Shown here: positions 7,351-15,899 of the stretch, one piece after another
Layout of the letters: every line of letters starts with the position of its first letter
How positions within the stretch are numbered: position 1 is the first letter of the stretch
Assembly: GCA_035546295.1 (NCBI GenBank)
Contig: DATKBT010000116.1
Span: forward strand, 1-44,523
DNA length: 44,523 nucleotides
Source: DATKBT01 sp035546295
GTDB taxonomy: Bacteria > Acidobacteriota > Thermoanaerobaculia > Multivoradales > Multivoraceae
Reading direction: 5' to 3'
Notes under the pieces: model-generated
What the model saw: only the letters and a program-made list of their open reading frames with translations
Databases searched by the model: none
What the model was told of the DNA's origin: nothing
Translations under genes and position numbers: made by a program

Positions 7351-7866
7351 ATGGAATACCAGATCGACGCGCGAAATCAGCGGTCGCAGGTGGTGCGCGT
7401 CGGACGGGACGATCAGGAGATCGGGGTCTTTCGCAAGGCCAGCTTCTTCATCCACAACCTCGAGGGGAAGGTCGACGGCATCGAATACCAGATGAAGCTG
7501 GCGGCGCCCTGGACCGGGTTTCGCTATCTGCTGCGTCAGGGCGGTCGAGATCTGGCGAGCGCCAAGAGGCAGAGCCGGCTGCATGCCTTCGAGGCGAGCC
7601 GGCCGCTGATTCGGCACCGGTTGGTGGAGTTCGAGCTGGACGTGCAAGGACGCCACTACCGGTTGACACCCGAGGACCGTCACGGTCTCACCCACGGTCT
7701 CCACGACGGGGACGAACGCTGCGGGAGGCTGGCGATGCGACCGTTCGAGGCGCAGCAAGGCGGCTCGTGGCAGGCGGACCTCGAAGCCCCTGCGGACTGG
7801 TCGGCTCCCCTCGCTGCCTTCGTGGCCTGGCTGGCCCGCGAGGGCCGGAGGCTCATGGAGAGCTAG
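7351..7866 (+). CDS. Hypothetical beta-rich cytosolic protein
   Basis: A 171-residue protein with no signal peptide or membrane segment. The start at 7351 follows AAGGGAGG with 9-nt spacing. Alternating hydrophobic residues suggest a beta-rich fold: short strands such as QVVRVGRDDQEIGVF, then KVDGIEYQMKLAAPWTGFRYLL, then RHYRLTPED, and a C-terminal amphipathic helix (AAFVAWLAREGRRLME). The pattern faintly recalls tubby/LURP-one-like scaffolds, but I see no diagnostic motif and assign no function. It converges with the aldo-keto reductase gene. Confidence 0.75.
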   Translation: MEYQIDARNQRSQVVRVGRDDQEIGVFRKASFFIHNLEGKVDGIEYQMKLAAPWTGFRYLLRQGGRDLASAKRQSRLHAFEASRPLIRHRLVEFELDVQGRHYRLTPEDRHGLTHGLHDGDERCGRLAMRPFEAQQGGSWQADLEAPADWSAPLAAFVAWLAREGRRLMES

Positions 7867-8001
7867 TCTGGATGTGGGCGAGCCTGCGCCTCGCTTCGCA
7901 GCTCGTTGATCCAGCTGTGAGCTGCGCGGCGAGATGCGCGGCCCGGAGTGCCGCGCCTCACGACCACCTCCTGGCGTCTGGCCCGTCGTCCGCTCCGCTC
8001 T

Positions 8002-8922
8002 TCAGGGGACCTCGCACCCCAGCGACGCTTCGTAGATCTCGAACCAGTCCTGCCGCTCCAGCGTGATGCTGCAGGCTCGAGCGGCTCTCTCGATCCGGTC
8101 GATGCGGTTGGTTCCCAGAATCGGCAGAGGCCCCGAGGGAAGGCGGAGGATCCAGGCCAGCGCGATCGGCTCGATCTGCGAAGGGTCCGTTCCGATCCGA
8201 TCCGCCACTCGGCTCAGGGCTTCACGGACCCGGACCGCGCGCGGGTCATCGCGGAACAGCGCGCCGCCCGCCAGCGCCGACCACGCCATCGGTCGCCGGG
8301 AGAGGCGCTGACTCTGATCGAGGGTGCCGTCGAGCAGTGCGTCGACGGACAGCACCGACAGCTCGATCTGATTGGTCACCAGGGGGAGATCGAGGCGCGA
8401 CTGCAAGAGGTCGAGCTGAGGGGGCGTGAAGTTCGACACCCCCAGATGCAGGACCTTGCCGTTTCGCACCAGCGACTCGAGCTCGGAGGCCGTCTCTTCG
8501 GCGTTCATCAGAGGGTCGGGGCGATGGAGGAGGAGCAGATCCAGATGGTCCGTCCGCAGGTTGGCGAGCGACCCCTCGACCGCCCGCCGGATGTGCTCCG
8601 GGGAGCTGTCGTAGTGCGTCACCCGATGCTGCGGTCGCGCCTCGGAGATCATGCAGATGTCGCACTTGCCGACCAGCTCGATCTGTCGTCGCAGGTCGGG
8701 GCGAGACGCGAGGACGGCGCCGAACAGCTTCTCGCTTCGATAGTGGCCGTAGATGTCGGCGTGATCGAAGGTGGTGATTCCGAGCTCGAGACAGGCCTCG
8801 ATCTTCTTCTCGACGATCGCCGGAGTGCAGCCGGCGGGATCGTCGGCGAGACGCCAGACTCCATAGACGAGACGCGACAGGTCGGGACTCGGGACGCCGT
8901 CGGCCAGTCGTACGCGTTCCAT
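8002..8922 (-). CDS. ydhF: Aldo-keto reductase, YdhF-like
   Basis: A 306-residue NADPH-dependent oxidoreductase with a TIM-barrel fold. The catalytic tetrad is visible: D53 and Y58 in DHADIYGHY, K86 in LVGKCDI and H133 in LLLLHRPDPLM. It resembles E. coli YdhF along its whole length, with shared blocks NLRTDHLDLLLLHRPDPL, GVSNFTPPQ, LLDGTLDQ and RPMAWS and the C-terminal pattern W-F-x-I-(10)-G-x-x-VP. Length is normal. The start at 8922 lies directly before MERVRLADG, which lines up with the YdhF N terminus. The physiological substrate is unknown. It stands alone between a hypothetical gene and the permease. Confidence 0.93.
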   Translation of the reverse strand: MERVRLADGVPSPDLSRLVYGVWRLADDPAGCTPAIVEKKIEACLELGITTFDHADIYGHYRSEKLFGAVLASRPDLRRQIELVGKCDICMISEARPQHRVTHYDSSPEHIRRAVEGSLANLRTDHLDLLLLHRPDPLMNAEETASELESLVRNGKVLHLGVSNFTPPQLDLLQSRLDLPLVTNQIELSVLSVDALLDGTLDQSQRLSRRPMAWSALAGGALFRDDPRAVRVREALSRVADRIGTDPSQIEPIALAWILRLPSGPLPILGTNRIDRIERAARACSITLERQDWFEIYEASLGCEVP

Positions 8923-9115
8923 TCTCTGCCTCCGGCCGATTCACCGTCCCGGCCTCGCCGCACCGCTCGAAGAGCAGCTCCGGCTCCAGGACGATGCTGC
9001 GATCGCGGGTGGTCTGCGGCGCCATCGTAGCCAAAGAAGCGCCTGTCGAGCGCAGCTCGACTGGCGCTTCGACGCGTCTCGCCGGTGTCAGCCCGAGCCT
9101 GCGCACCTCGGGGTG

Positions 9116-9250
9116 CTAGAGCCGGCGCACCTCGCGGTACGGGTTGGCGCTCGCCTCGGTGATCGGCGCCTCGTCGCACAGGAATGATGCGGGGATCGAT
9201 CTCCGGACCGCGGCAGCGATCGACTCGATGGCCGGGCTCAACCCGATCAC
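9116..9250 (-). CDS. Possible 44-residue ORF coupled to permease
   Basis: A GTG at 9250 overlaps the stop codon of the permease gene (GTGA arrangement) and opens 44 codons ending with TAG at 9118-9116. The product would contain SFLCDEAPITEASANPYREV with normal-looking composition for this genome. It may be a translationally coupled small protein or the C-terminal stump of a lost gene. No family recognised. The rest of 8923-9115 shows no gene. Confidence 0.25.
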   Translation of the reverse strand: MIGLSPAIESIAAAVRRSIPASFLCDEAPITEASANPYREVRRL

Positions 9251-11754
9251 TCCTCCGCGAGGAGCGAGACCAGATCGAGCCGAGCCGCGCGACGGGCGGG
9301 GACCAGGCTGGCGGCCGCAGCCACCAGCAGCTCGAGCGCCGCGATCGACGCGAAGGTGCCAGGGTCGGTGGCGCTGACGTTAACGAGTTGCGAGGCCAGG
9401 AAGCGGGTGAACAGGAGAGCCCCGGCGAGGCCGAGCGCCACCCCGACCGCGGCCAGGAGTAGGCCTCGAGCCGTGATCGATCGAGCGATCGCCGAGGCGC
9501 TGGCGCCAAAGGCCATCCGGATCCCCAACTCGCGCAGGCGGGTGCGCACGACGTGGGAGAGGACGCCGTAGAGGCCGACCGTGGCGAGGATCAGCGCGAC
9601 GATCGCGAACGCCCCCATCAGCCGCAGCGAGAAGCGGTGGGGGGCCAGCGCGCCGTCGATCAGCTCGGTCATCGGAGCGAGGTCGGCCAGAGGGATGTCG
9701 GGATCGATCTCGGCGAGCACGTCGCGCGCCACAGCGGCCAGCACGCCCGGATCGAGCTCGGTGCGCAGCGCCCAACGCGGCGTCGCCATCACACCTAGAA
9801 AGCCGTCGTGAAAGTAGATGCTCGGTCGGTCGCCGATCAGGCTCGCCTGCGCCTGGGTCTCGACCACGCCGGCGACGCGCACCCAGATTCCCGGCACCCG
9901 CACCTTGACGTACAGGAGTTGCCCGATCGGATTCTCGTCGGGCCACGCCTGCTCGGCGAGGTCGCGATCGACGATCACCTCTCCGACCGCGACCGGCGGT
10001 CCCGCCTCGGCCGGCGGATCGCCTTCCCACAGCTCCTCCAGCCGCTCGATCGCACGTTGCTCGTCGACGTGGTCGAGGTCGCGACCGGCGAGCAGGCGGG
10101 TGTCGAGCGCCGCGAAATAGCCGGGCCGCACGATCCGCACGTTGGCCTGCCGCAGGTCGCTCTCGTCGCCGTCGGCGAGGTCAGCGACGGAGCCGAACGG
10201 CGACTGCGCCGACCGCCCGGCGAGCGGCAGCGAAGCGGCGGCTCCGGTCGCGAGCACGCCCGGGATCGCGTCGAACCCGGTTTCGAGCTGCCGGATCAGG
10301 GCACTGCGCTTCTCGGGCGTGTCGTACTCGCCGAATGGGATCGGCGTCTCGAACGTCACCACCCGTCGCGGGTCGAAACCGAGCTCGCTTCGCTGCAGCT
10401 CCCAGAGGCTGCGGACCATCAGTCCGGCGCCGATCAACAACACCATCGAGAGCGCCACCTCGGCGATGACCACCGCGTGCCGCCATCGCCCTTCGCCGCG
10501 GGTCGGGCCGCCGCGCGCACCCGCGCGCAGCACTCCCATCGGGTCGACCCGTGCTCCGCGCCAGGCGGGGACGACTCCGAAAAGCACGGTGGCGACGAGA
10601 CACAGACCGAGCGCGAACGCCAGCACGATCGGGTTGATCGAGACCTCGCGCAGCCTGGGGAGGTCGAGGGGGCCGGCCCGCCGCAGAGTCTCGAGAGCGG
10701 CCGTGGCGATGGCGAGGCCGGCGGCGCCGCCGAGCGCGGCGAGCAGCAGGCTCTCGCCGAGGAGCTGACCGAGCAGGCGTCGCGATCCCGCGCCCAACGC
10801 CGCACGCAGGGAGAGCTCGTGTCGCCGGCTGGAGTTCCTCACCATCAACAGGTTCGAGACGTTTAGGCTGGCGATCAGCAACACGAACGCGACCGCGCCG
10901 AACAACGCGGCGAGGCCCGCTCGGCTCGATGCGGAGAGATCGTCGTGCATGGGCACCAGACGGAGCGTCGAGCCGGCGGCGGCGTAGTTGCCGAACTGCT
11001 CTCGCCGCCATTCGCCGAGCGCGTCGATCTCCGCCTGAGCCGCTCTAAGGCTGACGCCGGGCCTCAGCCGCGCGATCGTGTAGAGGAAGAAGTTGCCGCG
11101 GAAGCCCGGATCAAAACGTCCCGCCGTGAACAGCTCGGTGCGCGGCGCGATTCCCGCCCTCGGGTTCGCCAGGAGCTGAACGCCCGGCGGCAGCACGCCG
11201 ACGACTCGCGCGCTCTGCCCGGAGAGGTCGATCAGCCGATCGACGACGTCCGGATCGCCTCCGTAGCGCCGCTGCCAGAGAGCGTGCGACAGCAGCACGC
11301 TCGTCTCGGGCTGCTCGCCCTCCCCTTGGGAAAAGGCTCCGTCCCGGGGCTCGAAGCCGCGCCCGTGGACGGTCCCGATGCCGAGCACGTCGAACAGATT
11401 CCAGGTCACCGCGGCCGCTTCGACCCGCTCAGGTCCACCGTCGCCGATCAGCGTGGTCGCGAAGGTCGTGGCGCCGGCGACGCCCGCGAACGCTTCGACA
11501 CGCCGGTAGTCCTCGAGATCTGCGGGGGAGGACGGGTAGTTCTCGATGCCGCGTTTCGAGAGGTCGGTCCAGACCACGACCAGCCGCTCGGCGTCGGGGT
11601 AGGGGAGGCGACGCAGCACGATCGACTCGTAGACGCTGAACAGCGCGACGTTGGCGCCGATGCCGATCGCGAGGCTCGCGACCACGGCGACCGTGAACCC
11701 CGGGCTGCGCAGCAGGCCACGGAGGCTCGGGGTGAGGGTGTTGGGGACGCGCAC
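9247..11754 (-). CDS. ADOP-family ABC transporter permease (MacB/FtsX-like)
   Basis: An 835-residue protein. The first membrane segment (about 18-40, GFTVAVVASLAIGIGANVAL) is followed by a large periplasmic MacB-PCD domain. An FtsX permease core comes next (ALFGAVAFVLLIASLNVSNL, then NSSRRHELSLRAALGAGSRR), then a second periplasmic domain and a C-terminal FtsX core (RLRELGIRMAFGASASAI). This duplicated layout and length of about 800 residues are typical of acidobacterial duplicated orphan permeases, which lack an adjacent ATPase and probably act in efflux or lipoprotein/peptide export. No ATPase gene is nearby. The start at 11754 is the natural family start. It diverges from a second ADOP gene across 440 bases. 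Confidence 0.92.
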   Translation of the reverse strand: MRVPNTLTPSLRGLLRSPGFTVAVVASLAIGIGANVALFSVYESIVLRRLPYPDAERLVVVWTDLSKRGIENYPSSPADLEDYRRVEAFAGVAGATTFATTLIGDGGPERVEAAAVTWNLFDVLGIGTVHGRGFEPRDGAFSQGEGEQPETSVLLSHALWQRRYGGDPDVVDRLIDLSGQSARVVGVLPPGVQLLANPRAGIAPRTELFTAGRFDPGFRGNFFLYTIARLRPGVSLRAAQAEIDALGEWRREQFGNYAAAGSTLRLVPMHDDLSASSRAGLAALFGAVAFVLLIASLNVSNLLMVRNSSRRHELSLRAALGAGSRRLLGQLLGESLLLAALGGAAGLAIATAALETLRRAGPLDLPRLREVSINPIVLAFALGLCLVATVLFGVVPAWRGARVDPMGVLRAGARGGPTRGEGRWRHAVVIAEVALSMVLLIGAGLMVRSLWELQRSELGFDPRRVVTFETPIPFGEYDTPEKRSALIRQLETGFDAIPGVLATGAAASLPLAGRSAQSPFGSVADLADGDESDLRQANVRIVRPGYFAALDTRLLAGRDLDHVDEQRAIERLEELWEGDPPAEAGPPVAVGEVIVDRDLAEQAWPDENPIGQLLYVKVRVPGIWVRVAGVVETQAQASLIGDRPSIYFHDGFLGVMATPRWALRTELDPGVLAAVARDVLAEIDPDIPLADLAPMTELIDGALAPHRFSLRLMGAFAIVALILATVGLYGVLSHVVRTRLRELGIRMAFGASASAIARSITARGLLLAAVGVALGLAGALLFTRFLASQLVNVSATDPGTFASIAALELLVAAAASLVPARRAARLDLVSLLAEE

Positions 11755-12194
11755 GTCAGAAGGAGATACGTCCGGGAATGGCTGCGGTTCCGCGCTGCCA
11801 GCCCGTCGTCCGCTGACCCGCGGAGATCACCGGGCTCCGCTCCGGTGAGGCGGTCGACGGATCTAACGGCCCGCGTGGTGGAGCTGCCGCTGGCTGAGTT
11901 TCGAGCGTCGCAAACCCAGATGCAAGGCGCCACGGCCTGCTGGTGATGACCCGGCACCCGACCGCCGACGGCCCTGCACGACTGCTTCGGAAAAGACGCG
12001 GAGCGCAAATCGCTCCCGGATACACTGGACGTGCACGAGCGGTCGCAGGCCGCTGCCTCGAGCAAGCAGAACCTCGCTCGCGCGAATCTCGTACGCAAGA
12101 GAGGCCCGGCCGCCCGCTGCGTCCCCGCTCGCTCCGCTGTCGACTCCGTCGCAAGGGCCGCCGGTGGGCTGCGCTCGTTCCATTGGAGACCTCG
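11755..12194. promoter_or_regulatory. Divergent permease intergenic region
   Basis: 440 bases between two divergently transcribed ADOP genes, with no convincing ORF. Two hairpins stand out: TCACCGG/CCGGTGA at 11827-11848 (7 bp, 8-nt loop) and GGAGCG-caaat-CGCTCC around 12000-12016. The second lies close to a TACACT hexamer that could be a -10 for the rightward gene. A shared regulator site is plausible but not shown. Confidence 0.35.
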
Positions 12195-14588
12195 ATGACC
12201 TCGCTCGCCCTCGACCTGCGCGCCGCCTGGCGGCGGATCCGCTTCTCTCCGGGCCCGGCGATCGGAGTCGTCGTGACGCTCGGCCTCGGCATCGCCGCGG
12301 TGGTGACCATGCATGCGGTGCTGCAGGCCGTTCTGCTCGCGCCGCTTCCCTATCCCGATCCGGCGGAGCTCGTGCGGCTCTACGAGATCAACCCTCGGGG
12401 GGAGCGGTTCACCACCTCGCAGCCGAACTACCTCGACTTCGCCGCGACCGGAGCGCTCGAGGACCTCGCAGCCCTGGTGAGTCGTCCGGTCACCGTGAGC
12501 GGCCGGGAACGTCCCCAGCGCGCGCTGGGGGCCTTCGCCAGCGCATCGATCTTCCCGCTGCTCGACGTGGAGGCTCGGTACGGGCGGGTCTTCGGCGCCA
12601 GCGACGACACGCCCGGCGCCGCAGAGGTGGCGGTGCTGTCGGCGGGCCTCGCGGAGCGTCTCGGTGGTGAGCCGGAGACCTGGCCGGGACGCTCGATCAG
12701 GGTGGATGGGACGCTCCGGACGGTCGTCGGAGTGCTGCCCTCTGGATTCGACTTTCCTCCGGGTGCGGAGCTCTGGCTTCCGCTCCAGGCCGACGCTGGA
12801 GAGGATCGGGGGGACCATTGGCTGACCGCGATCGGGCGGCTGAGGGCCGGCGTCGACCAGGACTCGGCCGAGGCCGAGCTGGCGACCGTCGCCGAGCGGC
12901 TGGGCCGGGAGTATCCCGAGACGAATCGCGCCTGGGGCATCGAGCTCGAGCCGTTCGCCGACATGATGCTCGGGAACCTCCCGACCCGGTTGTGGACGTT
13001 GGGCGGAGCTTCCGCCGCCCTGCTGCTCCTGGCGTGCGCCAACGCCGCCGGTCTCCTGCTGGTCCAGGGCAGCGCCCGCCGGCGCGAGCTGGCGGTGCGC
13101 GCCGCGCTCGGCGCCGGGACGAGGCGGCTGGTGCGGCAGCTCCTGGTCGAGGGTCTGGTCCTGGCGGCGGCGGCCACGGTCGTGGCCGTCGCGGTCGGTC
13201 TCGCGGTCGTGCCGTGGCTGCGTCGGCTGCTCGCCGAAGAGCTGCCGCGTGCCGATCAGATCACCGTGGCGGGTCCGACGCTGGCGGCTGCGGTCGCGGC
13301 GAGCCTGGTGGCCGCGGTGCTCAGCAGCCTCGCTCCGGCTCGCCGGGCGGCCAGCGGCGTCGCCCTCGCCTCGGGCTCGCGCGGTGTGTTCGACGCCGGA
13401 GCGCGGCGCCTGCAGAGCGTCCTGATCGTCGGCCAGATCGCCCTGGCCACGGTGCTGCTGGTGGCCGGAGGGCTGCTTGCACGCAGCGTCCTCCAGCAGC
13501 ACGACTTCGCCACGCAGTTCGACATGGAGCGGACGCTGGTGGTGCCGCTGTCTCTCCAACGCGCCGGAATCGGCGGCGAGCAGATCACGTCCACGGTGCG
13601 CGCCATCCGCGAGGCGGCGGCGGCGCTCCCCGGCGTCGAGGCGACGGGCGTCTCGAACATCCGGCCGTTCTCGGGAACGAGCACCGTGATGCAGTTCGCA
13701 TTCGAGGGACGCGCGGCGGAGGGCCCCGAGGACGCTCCGTTCGCGGGCTGGCGTCTGGTCTCGCCCGAGACTTTCGCGGTCGCCGGCGTCGAGCCGCTCG
13801 CCGGGGAGATCTTCGCGGGCGGGCGCGAGGACGAGGACGTGGCCGTGGTCTCCCGCGACTTCGCCGAGCAGCTCCTGCCCGGCGCCGGGTTGGCGGAGGT
13901 GGTCGGGCGTCGCATCGCCTTCGGCTGGAACGGCGAGAACTGGCGACGCATCGTCGCGGTGGTGCCCGAGCTGCGCGACGTGCCGCTGAGCCGGGAGGCG
14001 CTGCCGACCGTTTACCTGCCCTTCGGCGGCTGGCCGGACGTCACCCTGCTGGTGCGCGCCAGCGCGGCGCCGGCGGGATTGGCGGAGCCGCTGCGGCAAG
14101 CGATCTGGGAGGTCGACGAGGAGCTCGCCGTCCCGACCGTGTCGACGATCGCCGAGGACTTCCGGGCGACTCTGCGCCAGCCTCGCCTGCAGGCCGGCCT
14201 GATGAGCACGTTCGCCGCGGTCGCGGTGGGCCTGGCCATGGTCGGCCTGGTCGGCGTGGTCGCGTATTCGGCGCGTCGCCGCCGACAGGAGATCGGAGTC
14301 CGAATGGCGCTCGGCGCCAGGCCGACCGAGATCCGGCGCCTGTTCATCGTCCAGGGCCTGAAGCTGGGCGGCGCCGGGGTGGCGCTCGGGCTGATCGGGG
14401 GAGTGGTGGTCGAGCGGGCGCTCCGGTCTCAGCTCGCCCCGGGCTCGGGAAGCGAGGTCTCGGCGAGTGATCCCGGGCTGCTCGCGGTGGTGGCGCTGGT
14501 GCTGATCGGCGGGTCGGTGGCGGCGGCGTTGGGACCCGCGCGTCGGGCCGCGACACTCGAAGCGAGCGCCACGTTGCGGGCAGAGTGA
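12195..14588 (+). CDS. ADOP-family ABC transporter permease (MacB/FtsX-like)
   Basis: A 797-residue protein. The start at 12195 is chosen because GGAG precedes it by 6 nt and MTSLALDLRAAWRRIRFSPG matches the ADOP N terminus; the open frame upstream lacks family similarity. Layout: first membrane segment (about 22-44), MacB-PCD periplasmic domain, FtsX core with SARRRELAVRAALGAGTRRL, a second membrane/periplasmic half, and a C-terminal FtsX core with RRRQEIGVRMALGARPTEIR. It is related to the divergent permease but clearly diverged, so this is not a recent duplication. It has no partner ATPase. The two may export related substrates. Confidence 0.92.
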   Translation: MTSLALDLRAAWRRIRFSPGPAIGVVVTLGLGIAAVVTMHAVLQAVLLAPLPYPDPAELVRLYEINPRGERFTTSQPNYLDFAATGALEDLAALVSRPVTVSGRERPQRALGAFASASIFPLLDVEARYGRVFGASDDTPGAAEVAVLSAGLAERLGGEPETWPGRSIRVDGTLRTVVGVLPSGFDFPPGAELWLPLQADAGEDRGDHWLTAIGRLRAGVDQDSAEAELATVAERLGREYPETNRAWGIELEPFADMMLGNLPTRLWTLGGASAALLLLACANAAGLLLVQGSARRRELAVRAALGAGTRRLVRQLLVEGLVLAAAATVVAVAVGLAVVPWLRRLLAEELPRADQITVAGPTLAAAVAASLVAAVLSSLAPARRAASGVALASGSRGVFDAGARRLQSVLIVGQIALATVLLVAGGLLARSVLQQHDFATQFDMERTLVVPLSLQRAGIGGEQITSTVRAIREAAAALPGVEATGVSNIRPFSGTSTVMQFAFEGRAAEGPEDAPFAGWRLVSPETFAVAGVEPLAGEIFAGGREDEDVAVVSRDFAEQLLPGAGLAEVVGRRIAFGWNGENWRRIVAVVPELRDVPLSREALPTVYLPFGGWPDVTLLVRASAAPAGLAEPLRQAIWEVDEELAVPTVSTIAEDFRATLRQPRLQAGLMSTFAAVAVGLAMVGLVGVVAYSARRRRQEIGVRMALGARPTEIRRLFIVQGLKLGGAGVALGLIGGVVVERALRSQLAPGSGSEVSASDPGLLAVVALVLIGGSVAAALGPARRAATLEASATLRAE

Positions 14589-14753
14589 TGGGGGGCAGAG
14601 TGAAGCTCGCCTCTCGCTGCAGGTGAGGCGAAAGAGGCGTGGGACGGCGCGGCCGGCTCGGCCTTTCGAAGCCGACGACGAGAGCGACGACGCTCGCGGC
14701 TCGAACCGGCCGGGTGGCGCTGCCGTCCTGGAGACCCGGTAAGCTCGGCCTCG

Positions 14754-15899
14754 ATGACGCGAAGCCGCTCGGAAATCCTCTGGTGGTGGTTGCTGCTCGG
14801 CGTCGCGGCGTTGGGCACGCCGGCCGGCGGCCAGGCCTCGGAGGGCGGCTCCGAGGTCGCGGTTCGGGCGATGACCTTCAACGTCCGCTACGGCAGCGCG
14901 GACGACGGTGCGAATCGGTGGGAGCTCCGTCGCGAGCTGGTCTTCGAGACGCTTCGAGAGCACGGCGCAGACTTCATCGGCCTGCAGGAGGCGCTCCCGT
15001 TTCAGATCGAGGAGATCGCCGGCGTCCTTCCCGATCACGAAGTGATGTACCGGACCCGCCGGGCCGATCCCGCGGAGGGAGAGGCATGCGCGATCTTCTT
15101 TCGCGGCGATCGCTGGCACCTCGATGACCGCCGGCAGGGGACATTCTGGCTGTCGGAGACCCCGGAGGAGCCGGGAAGCAGGAGCTGGGACTCTTCGCTC
15201 CCCCGGATCGCGACCTGGGGCATGTTCACCCACCGCGAGACCGGCGCACGGATGTTCGTGTTCAACACCCATTTCGACCATCGCGGACAGGTCGCGCGCG
15301 AGCGGAGCGCAGAGCTGCTGCGCGAACGGGCGACGGCCGAGGCCGACGGAGAACCGCTGCTGGTGATGGGGGACTTCAACGCGGGCGAGACGAACCCGGC
15401 GATCACCCTGCTCGGCAAGAGGAGCGACGACGGCCCGCGGCTGGTCGACTCCTTCCGGCTGGTTCGGCCAGAGGCCACCGAGGTCCACACCACCAACGGC
15501 TGGGGCCTCCGTGAGGAAGGAGACAAGATCGACGGCATCTTCGTCGCCGAGGGCGCCGAGGTGGTCGATGCCGCCATCCTGCGACCGCGCTTCGACGGCC
15601 GCACCCCCTCCGACCACGATCCGGTGACCGTCACCTTGCGCCTGCCGCTCGATCGGATCGCGATCGAGATCACGGACCTCGGGCAGTGCAGGAGCTGCGC
15701 CGGCGGGATCCTCCGGGCGCTCGAGGGGCTCGAGGGCGTGCTGCGGGCGACGCTGCATCCGGCCGAGCCGCGAGTCCTGGTGACCGTCCCAAGCGGCGGA
15801 GGCCCGTCCGTCGAGCAGCTTCGAGACGCGGTGCTTCGCGCCGGTTACGCTCCCGGCGCGATCGGTCCCCCGGTATCGCCCGGTCGTCCGGACGGATGA
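14754..15899 (+). CDS. Secreted EEP-fold hydrolase fused to an HMA-like domain
   Basis: A 381-residue protein. Signal peptide 1-27 ends near GGQAS. Residues 35-297 form an endonuclease/exonuclease/phosphatase fold with MTFNVRY (40-46), E79 in GLQEA, H173 in NTHFDHR, D207 and N209 in GDFNA, and H288 in SDHDPV, so catalysis should be intact. Secreted members cleave phosphodiesters or phosphate monoesters, and the nearest look is to the endonuclease/phosphatase group with the NRWELR motif. Residues 302-366 add a second domain, IEITDLGQCRSCAGGILRAL, with beta-alpha-beta-like spacing and a CxxC (312-315), resembling a heavy-metal-associated domain. That fusion is unusual. Its stop overlaps the ATG of the next gene (ATGA), implying coupling. 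The region 14589-14753 shows no gene. Confidence 0.85.
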   Translation: MTRSRSEILWWWLLLGVAALGTPAGGQASEGGSEVAVRAMTFNVRYGSADDGANRWELRRELVFETLREHGADFIGLQEALPFQIEEIAGVLPDHEVMYRTRRADPAEGEACAIFFRGDRWHLDDRRQGTFWLSETPEEPGSRSWDSSLPRIATWGMFTHRETGARMFVFNTHFDHRGQVARERSAELLRERATAEADGEPLLVMGDFNAGETNPAITLLGKRSDDGPRLVDSFRLVRPEATEVHTTNGWGLREEGDKIDGIFVAEGAEVVDAAILRPRFDGRTPSDHDPVTVTLRLPLDRIAIEITDLGQCRSCAGGILRALEGLEGVLRATLHPAEPRVLVTVPSGGGPSVEQLRDAVLRAGYAPGAIGPPVSPGRPDG

